Both the position numbers and the translations under genes were made by a program. The notes under the pieces are model-generated. The model had not been told where the DNA came from. It made no database searches and saw only the letters and a program-made list of their open reading frames with translations. Below, one piece after another: positions 59,854 through 64,000 of a stretch of 64,000 nucleotides of DNA (position 1 is its first letter; every line of letters begins with the position of its first letter). This stretch comes from Winogradskya humida (GTDB taxonomy: Bacteria > Actinomycetota > Actinomycetes > Mycobacteriales > Micromonosporaceae). The stretch covers positions 1 through 64,000 of the forward strand of contig NZ_BOMN01000143.1 of NCBI RefSeq assembly GCF_016862215.1, written 5' to 3'.

Positions 59854-60741
59854 TCAGCGTCGATTACCCCGCCAGCCCTCCACCGGCAGGTGGAACTTGG
59901 CCACCAGGGTGTCGGTGAACGGCTTCGGGTTCAGCCGCACCAACCGCACCGGAAGATCACCACGATGCACCGTGACCTGCGCACCCGGCGGCAGGTCCCA
60001 CGTACGCCGCCCGTCGCAGCACAACGTCGCGAACGACGTGTACGGATCGACGGTCAGCACGAACGTCGACGTGGGCGCCGTCACGATCGGTTTGCTGAAC
60101 AACGCGTGCGCGCTGATCGGCACCAGCAGCAGCGCCTCCACCTCGGGCCACACCACCGGACCGCCCGCCGAGAACGCGTACGCCGTCGAACCCGTCGGTG
60201 TGGCACACACAACACCGTCACACCCGTACCGCGACAGCGGCCGCCCGTCCACGTCGACCAGCAGCTCGAGCATCTGCGCCCGCTGCCCCTTCTCGACGCT
60301 GACCTCGTTGAGCGCCCACGAGTCGGCGATCAGCCGCCCGTCGTACTCCGCCCGCACGTCAAGGGTCAGCCGTTCGTCCACCGTGTAGTTCCCGGCGACG
60401 ATGTCCTTCACGGTCTGGTCGATGTTCTGCAGCTCCGCCTCGGCCAGGAAGCCGACCTTGCCGAGATTGATCCCGAGCAGCGGCACCTTCGCCGGGCGCG
60501 CCAGCTCGGCCGCGCGCAGAAACGTGCCGTCACCGCCGAGCGCGAACACGATCTCCACGCCCTCGGCCGCGTCGGGGTCGTCCACCGGGGTGACGCCCGG
60601 CGGCAGCTCCAGATCGTCGACCTCCTCGGCGATGACCTTGACCTCGAACCCGTTAGCGACCAGATCCCGGGCGACCGTCTGCGCGTGCTGCGTGCTCTGC
60701 CGCCGCCCGGTGTGGGTGACCATCAACGCCGAACGGCTCAT
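59854..60741 (-). CDS. nadK: NAD kinase
   Basis: 295 residues from ATG 60741. NAD-kinase motifs: FALGGDGTFLRAAELARPAK (GGDGT), GINLGKVGFLAEAE, the NE-D region SWALNEVSVEKGQRAQMLEL, and GVVCATPTGSTAYAFSAGGP. Produces NADP from NAD and ATP or polyphosphate. Follows tlyA by 40 bases. Confidence 0.97.
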   Translation of the reverse strand: MSRSALMVTHTGRRQSTQHAQTVARDLVANGFEVKVIAEEVDDLELPPGVTPVDDPDAAEGVEIVFALGGDGTFLRAAELARPAKVPLLGINLGKVGFLAEAELQNIDQTVKDIVAGNYTVDERLTLDVRAEYDGRLIADSWALNEVSVEKGQRAQMLELLVDVDGRPLSRYGCDGVVCATPTGSTAYAFSAGGPVVWPEVEALLLVPISAHALFSKPIVTAPTSTFVLTVDPYTSFATLCCDGRRTWDLPPGAQVTVHRGDLPVRLVRLNPKPFTDTLVAKFHLPVEGWRGNRR

Positions 60742-60781
60742 GAGGGGCCTGCTCCGGCACGCAGCGAACCGGGGAAAACCA

Positions 60782-61642
60782 TCACACGTCCTCCAAGGGG
60801 GGCGAAACCGGCGTCGATGCCGGCTCGCCGGAATTTACCTCGCCGGACGGCCCCGCTGCGACCACCGCGCGTACTCGCTCAGGATCAGCCGGTGATGCGT
60901 CCCGGCGGAACCACACGAAGAACTCCACATTGCCGCTCGGACCCGGCAACGGACTCGCCGCCACCGACGCCACACCCAGCCCCAGCCCGGCCGCCGCCGC
61001 CGCGACGTCCAGCACCGCCTCCGCCCGCAGCCGCCAGTCCCGGACCACACCCCCGGTGCCGACCCGCTCCTTGCCGACCTCGAACTGAGGTTTCACCATC
61101 AGCGCCAGATCACCGTCGGCAGCCGTACAGGCCGCCAGGGCGGGCAACACAAGCCGCAACGAGATGAAGGACAGATCGGCCACGGTGAGTGCCACCGGGC
61201 CTTCGATCATTTCCGGCGACAACGTACGCACATTCGTGCGCTCCATCACCACCACGCGATCATTGGTACGCAGTGGCCACGCCAGCTGGCCGTAACCAAC
61301 GTCCACGGCGTACACCTTGGCGGCCCCGGCACGCAGCAGCACATCGGTGAACCCGCCCGTCGACGCCCCGGCATCCAGGCACCGCCGGCCCTCGACCTTC
61401 AGGCCCTCGAACGCCTTCAGCGCCCCGTTCAGCTTGTGACTGCCCCGGGAGACGTACTCGTCAGCCGGATCCTCCCCGGTCACCACGACCGGATCAGCCG
61501 GATCGATCATCGTGGCGACCTTCTGCGCCACGGAACCGCGCACCTGCACCCGCCCGGCGGCCACCAGCGAGGCGGCCTGCTCCCGGGACCGGGCAAGTTT
61601 GCGGCGTACAAGTTCGGCGTCAAGCCGCGCGCGACGAGCCAT
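60782..61642 (-). CDS. tlyA: TlyA-family rRNA 2'-O-methyltransferase/hemolysin-like
   Basis: 286 residues from ATG 61642, overlapping the upstream stop (TGATG). N-terminal S4 domain (ARRARLDAELVRRKLARSRE), linker, then FtsJ-like methyltransferase: CLDAGASTGGFTDVLLRAGA (SAM motif), VYAVDVGYGQLAW and LTVADLSFISLRLVLPAL, VKPQFEVGKERVGTGGVV. In mycobacteria it methylates 16S C1409 and 23S C1920, needed for capreomycin sensitivity. Confidence 0.95.
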   Translation of the reverse strand: MARRARLDAELVRRKLARSREQAASLVAAGRVQVRGSVAQKVATMIDPADPVVVTGEDPADEYVSRGSHKLNGALKAFEGLKVEGRRCLDAGASTGGFTDVLLRAGAAKVYAVDVGYGQLAWPLRTNDRVVVMERTNVRTLSPEMIEGPVALTVADLSFISLRLVLPALAACTAADGDLALMVKPQFEVGKERVGTGGVVRDWRLRAEAVLDVAAAAAGLGLGVASVAASPLPGPSGNVEFFVWFRRDASPADPERVRAVVAAGPSGEVNSGEPASTPVSPPLEDV

Positions 61643-61998
61643 CAGCGATCGATGCTCGCCAGCGTCTCCTGCAGCACCTGATGCGCGGCCTCGTACTCGG
61701 CGAGCTGGTCGGCGGGAGCGAGCGTGGCGGCATTGGCAAGCGACTGCAGTACAGCGTCAACAGCGGGATGACCGGTCGTCTCAGACCCGTCGAGCATCCC
61801 CTCGGTGACCTGCGCCGGGGCCTGAGCCTGCGCCGGCTGCGACTGCACCGGCCGCGACTGCACCGGCCGCGACTGGGGCTGATAGGACGGAGCTGCGGGC
61901 TGGAAACCTCCCGGGCGCGGCCCACCGGGCGGGGGACCGGGCCGGAACCCCCCGGGCATCGGCCCCGGCCGCGGCGGCTGCTGATTCGGGTAACTCAC
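61642..61998 (-). CDS. Pro/Gln-rich small protein upstream of tlyA
   Basis: 118 residues from GTG 61998 (GTGA overlap). The first 65 residues are Pro/Gly/Gln-rich and disordered, with QSRPVQSRPVQSQPAQAQ repeats. The last 50 form a helical segment (HPAVDAVLQSLANAATLAPA, LAEYEAAHQVLQETLASI). The position just before tlyA and the C-terminal helices are conserved in actinobacteria as I recall; function unknown. Confidence 0.8.
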   Translation of the reverse strand: MSYPNQQPPRPGPMPGGFRPGPPPGGPRPGGFQPAAPSYQPQSRPVQSRPVQSQPAQAQAPAQVTEGMLDGSETTGHPAVDAVLQSLANAATLAPADQLAEYEAAHQVLQETLASIDR

Positions 61999-62924
61999 GA
62001 CGTGCCCTCCGGAGCGCTGTCATTCGGGGCGGTCCACTGCACCGGCGCCGCCTTCTTCACCGACGCGGCCTTCTTGACCGGTACTGCTCTATCGGCCGGC
62101 GCGGCCTTCTTGACCGGCACTGCTTTATCGGCCGGCGCTGCATTCTTCGCCGCGGCCTTCGAGGCCGCGGCCTTTTTCGCCGCGGGTGACGTCGGCGGCA
62201 GCACCGTCTCGGCGGCGGCAGCCTTCACCGACGCGGTAGGCGCGGCCATCGTCCCCGCCGGCTCAGCCGAGGGCGTGACCGGCGCGGCCTTGGCGGCCTT
62301 GGCCACCTTCGTGGCCTTCGCGGGAACGGCCTTCTCCGGCGCGGCCTTCGCAGGACCGGCAGTCGCAGGCGTCGGCGTCGGAACAGCCGCTCCAGGCGCT
62401 GCCTTCGCTGGCGCTGCCTTCGCTGGCGCTGCCTTCGCTGGCGCTGCCTTCGGCGGCGTCGGAACGGCCTTCTTGGCCACCGCCTTCTTCGCGACGGCCT
62501 TCTTCACCGGCAGGACCGGCGAGCCCGTCGAGACAGGCTTGGCCGGGGAAACGGGCGGGGCCGGCGGCGTGACCGTGGCCGGGCCCGGCTCAGCGAGCGT
62601 CACCCCGGCACCGTCCGCGCGCTCCTGCGCCTCGCGAAGCTCCTTCTCCAGATCCTTGACCCGCGTGGTGAGGTCGGAGACCTCCTCCGCGGTGGCGAGC
62701 CCGACCCGCCCGAGGGCCTTGTCCACCTCGTAGCGCACCAGGTTTGTCAGCGCCTCCCGGTTGGCCACCCCGGTGGACATCAGATCCTCGACCAGGCCCT
62801 GCAGCTGACCGGCGGTCGCCCCGCCCTTGTTCAGCAGCTCACCGGCGACCTTCTGCGCCCTCTTGCGCGGTGCCTCCGTCAAGCCGAGCGCCATCTCCAG
62901 ATACGCCCGCCATGCGTCCTGCAT
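61995..62924 (-). CDS. Helical protein with long Lys/Ala/Pro tail (phasin/AlgP-like architecture)
   Basis: 309 residues from ATG 62924; GTG 62933 is an alternative. The first 105 residues are helical (AWRAYLEMALGLTEAPRKRA, ELLNKGGATAGQLQGLVEDL, and a coiled coil TTRVKDLEKELREAQERA). The remaining 200 residues are Lys/Ala/Pro-rich, histone-H1-like, with KAAPAKAAPAKAAP repeats. Similar architectures are seen in PHA-granule PhaF and AlgP-like DNA-binding proteins. The basic tail could bind DNA or RNA. No enzyme motif. Confidence 0.75.
   Translation of the reverse strand: MQDAWRAYLEMALGLTEAPRKRAQKVAGELLNKGGATAGQLQGLVEDLMSTGVANREALTNLVRYEVDKALGRVGLATAEEVSDLTTRVKDLEKELREAQERADGAGVTLAEPGPATVTPPAPPVSPAKPVSTGSPVLPVKKAVAKKAVAKKAVPTPPKAAPAKAAPAKAAPAKAAPGAAVPTPTPATAGPAKAAPEKAVPAKATKVAKAAKAAPVTPSAEPAGTMAAPTASVKAAAAETVLPPTSPAAKKAAASKAAAKNAAPADKAVPVKKAAPADRAVPVKKAASVKKAAPVQWTAPNDSAPEGTS
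62398..62457. repeat. Four tandem 15-bp repeats in the Lys/Ala/Pro tail
   Basis: Three perfect copies of GCTGCCTTCGCTGGC and one diverged copy in tandem, encoding the Ala-Pro-Ala-Lys-Ala repeats on the minus strand. Confidence 0.9.
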
Positions 62925-63047
62925 CTCGCCCACACCCCTCTCGCGCTGCGCCTGCGCTTTCGCTGGTGCCACGCTACCGGGCTACCCCGCACGCCCGTCG
63001 GGTACCGTGCGTTACGAGATCAGGTGTCGTGACAAGGAGCGTCCGCA

Positions 63048-63383
63048 ATGGCCACCGTGGAAGAGTGCCGTGAGGCCCTGGGCAAGCTCGCCGCCCGTCT
63101 CGACGCCAACGCGGAGACCCGGGGCAAACTCGACCTCGACCGCACCCTCGCGTGCCGGGTCCCCGACCTGTCGACGGCGTTCCACGCCCGCCTCGAGGGC
63201 GGCCGGCTCGTCGGCATCACCGACGGCGACGACCCCAAGGCGAAGATCGCCCTCACCGCGGCCAGCGACGACCTCATCGCCCTGCTCACCGGCCGGCTCG
63301 ATGTCACGAAGGCGATCGCGTCCCGGCAGGTCTCGATCAAGGCGAACCCGTTCGACCTGCTGAAGCTCCGCAAACTGCTGTAA
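63048..63383 (+). CDS. SCP2 sterol-carrier-domain protein
   Basis: 111 residues from ATG 63048 (AAGGAG upstream). A single SCP2-type domain: strand pattern with TLACRVPDLSTAFHARLEGG, GITDGDDPKAKIALTAASDD and DDLIALLTGRLDVTKAIASR, ending in a basic helix. These small domains bind lipids in a hydrophobic tunnel. It stands alone on the plus strand between two minus-strand genes and ends at a bidirectional terminator. Confidence 0.9.
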   Translation: MATVEECREALGKLAARLDANAETRGKLDLDRTLACRVPDLSTAFHARLEGGRLVGITDGDDPKAKIALTAASDDLIALLTGRLDVTKAIASRQVSIKANPFDLLKLRKLL

Positions 63384-63388
63384 ACGAA

Positions 63389-63420
63389 GAATGGGCCGCG
63401 GGAAGCCCCGCGGCCCATTC
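63389..63420. terminator. Bidirectional terminator between SCP2 and HAD genes
   Basis: GAATGGGCCGCGGG pairs perfectly with CCCGCGGCCCATTC around an AAGC loop (14 bp). It lies six bases after the SCP2 stop and 12 bases before the HAD stop. Confidence 0.88.
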
Positions 63421-63431
63421 TCACCGAAAAC

Positions 63432-64000
63432 CTAAAGATCCCACTGCTCCAGCAGCTTCGCGGCCTCGTCCGAGCCGGCAGACGCCTTGCCGCCACCCCA
63501 CACGAAACCTGCCAGCAGCCGCAGCGCGTCAACCGGCGTACCCGAGCCTTCGAGCCGCCCGTCCGTGAGCCGCCAGCCGCCCGCCGCGCCGCCCTCCACC
63601 GGGATCCGCGCATCCTCCGCCGGAGCGAACAGCCCCGACAGATCCGCGGACACGTAGGTCGGCCGGCGCGACTCCGGCGCGGACAGCAGCTCGGCCGCGT
63701 CGCTCACACCCGTGAGGACCAGCAGGCTGTCCATCCCCGCACCGACCGCGCCCTCGATGTCGGTGTCCAGCCGGTCACCCACGGCCAGCGGGCGCTGCGA
63801 CTTCGACAGCGACGCCGCCGTCTCGAACAGCGCCGGCGCGGGCTTGCCGACCACGAGGTCCGGCTCGCGGTCCAGCGCCGTCCGCAGCACCGACACCAGC
63901 GAACCGTTGCCGGGCAGCGGGCCACGCGGGCTGGGCAGCGTGCGGTCGGTGTTGGTCGCCACCCACAACGCCCCGGCGCGGACGGCGAGCGCCGCCTCGG
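63432..64000 (-). CDS. HAD-IIA-family phosphatase, 3' part
   Basis: The visible 189 codons run off the window end. Features of the NagD/4-nitrophenylphosphatase-like HAD subfamily: LWVATNTDRTLPSPRGPLPG, KPAPALFETAAS, and the third motif VGDRLDTDIEGAVGAGMDSL with LVLTGVS. The C-terminus adds about 90 residues, including an Asp/Gly-rich domain common in the actinobacterial proteins upstream of tlyA. Substrate unknown. Confidence 0.9.
   Translation of the reverse strand, partial: EAALAVRAGALWVATNTDRTLPSPRGPLPGNGSLVSVLRTALDREPDLVVGKPAPALFETAASLSKSQRPLAVGDRLDTDIEGAVGAGMDSLLVLTGVSDAAELLSAPESRRPTYVSADLSGLFAPAEDARIPVEGGAAGGWRLTDGRLEGSGTPVDALRLLAGFVWGGGKASAGSDEAAKLLEQWDL

Noticed and set aside
56778..59918. 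A 1046-codon open frame on the plus strand across steA and recN
   Set aside because: It lies antisense to well-conserved genes, has the His/Arg/Gly-rich composition of high-GC shadow frames and no recognisable domain.
61681..62733. Long plus-strand Ala/Gly/Phe-rich frame as a repetitive membrane or silk-like protein
   Set aside because: It is the antisense of the Lys/Ala/Pro tail and the Pro-rich protein, whose frames have overlapping starts and stops in an operon.

Overview
The window comes from a high-GC actinobacterium. The gene order tlyA-nadK-recN-steA-mctB-...-pyrG-NUDIX-...-xerD-ald-parA-...-scpA-scpB-rluB-cmk-der next to a tRNA-Pro is the actinobacterial arrangement. The SigE-family sigma factor, the DUF1707 protein, the CBM2 protein and the FxSxx-type STAND protein point to Micromonosporaceae (Actinoplanes-like). 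The family assignment is inferred from remembered synteny, not from a search.

Region 1 (1-18.5 kb) looks like an accessory island beside tRNA-Pro. It holds a DUF3500 lipoprotein with a HupE/UreJ-type membrane protein; a TetR-controlled FAD dehydrogenase of the 3-ketosteroid dehydrogenase type facing a frameshifted enoyl-reductase-like gene; a second TetR gene with two identical 17-bp operators flanking two SDR genes and an alpha/beta hydrolase; and a tightly overlapped biotin-independent malonate decarboxylase operon (mdcA-B-C-DE-G-H, beta and gamma subunits fused) ending in a type-B carboxylesterase. The island edge holds the first codons of an SDR gene joined to a decayed tyrosine integrase fragment. 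An intact IS481-family element then sits between tRNA-Pro(GGG) and the tRNA's own terminator, flanked by a 15-bp direct repeat that restores the tRNA 3' end.

Region 2 (20-36.6 kb, mostly minus strand) is core: der, cmk, rluB, scpB, scpA, then parA, xerD and ald. ScpA and ScpB carry very long acidic, repeat-encoded extensions at their adjoining ends. Between scpA and parA lie a SigE-family sigma factor with its membrane partner, a large multi-pass membrane protein, an MFS transporter, an isochorismatase-type hydrolase, a GNAT acetyltransferase and an M50-like membrane protein without the zinc motif.

Region 3 (36.6-47.5 kb) is an accessory block between ald and the NUDIX gene. It contains a secreted CBM2 protein with a CebR-like box inside its first codons, an RDD membrane protein, a secreted CAP protein and the most interesting locus of the window: an HExxH-type peptide-modifying enzyme, a nucleosidase with a C-terminal adaptor domain, a 58-residue precursor-like peptide, and a 1133-residue NB-ARC/TPR protein of the FxSxx-COOH system type whose N-terminus carries what looks like the same adaptor domain. 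No radical SAM enzyme is present. I read this as a candidate undescribed peptide-modification/conflict locus.

Region 4 (47.5-64 kb) is core again: NUDIX hydrolase, pyrG, an envelope cluster (phosphatase-like membrane protein, glycosyltransferase, MurJ, MraY-like transferase), mctB-like, steA, recN, nadK, tlyA, two low-complexity proteins, an SCP2-domain protein and the 3' part of a HAD phosphatase running off the end.
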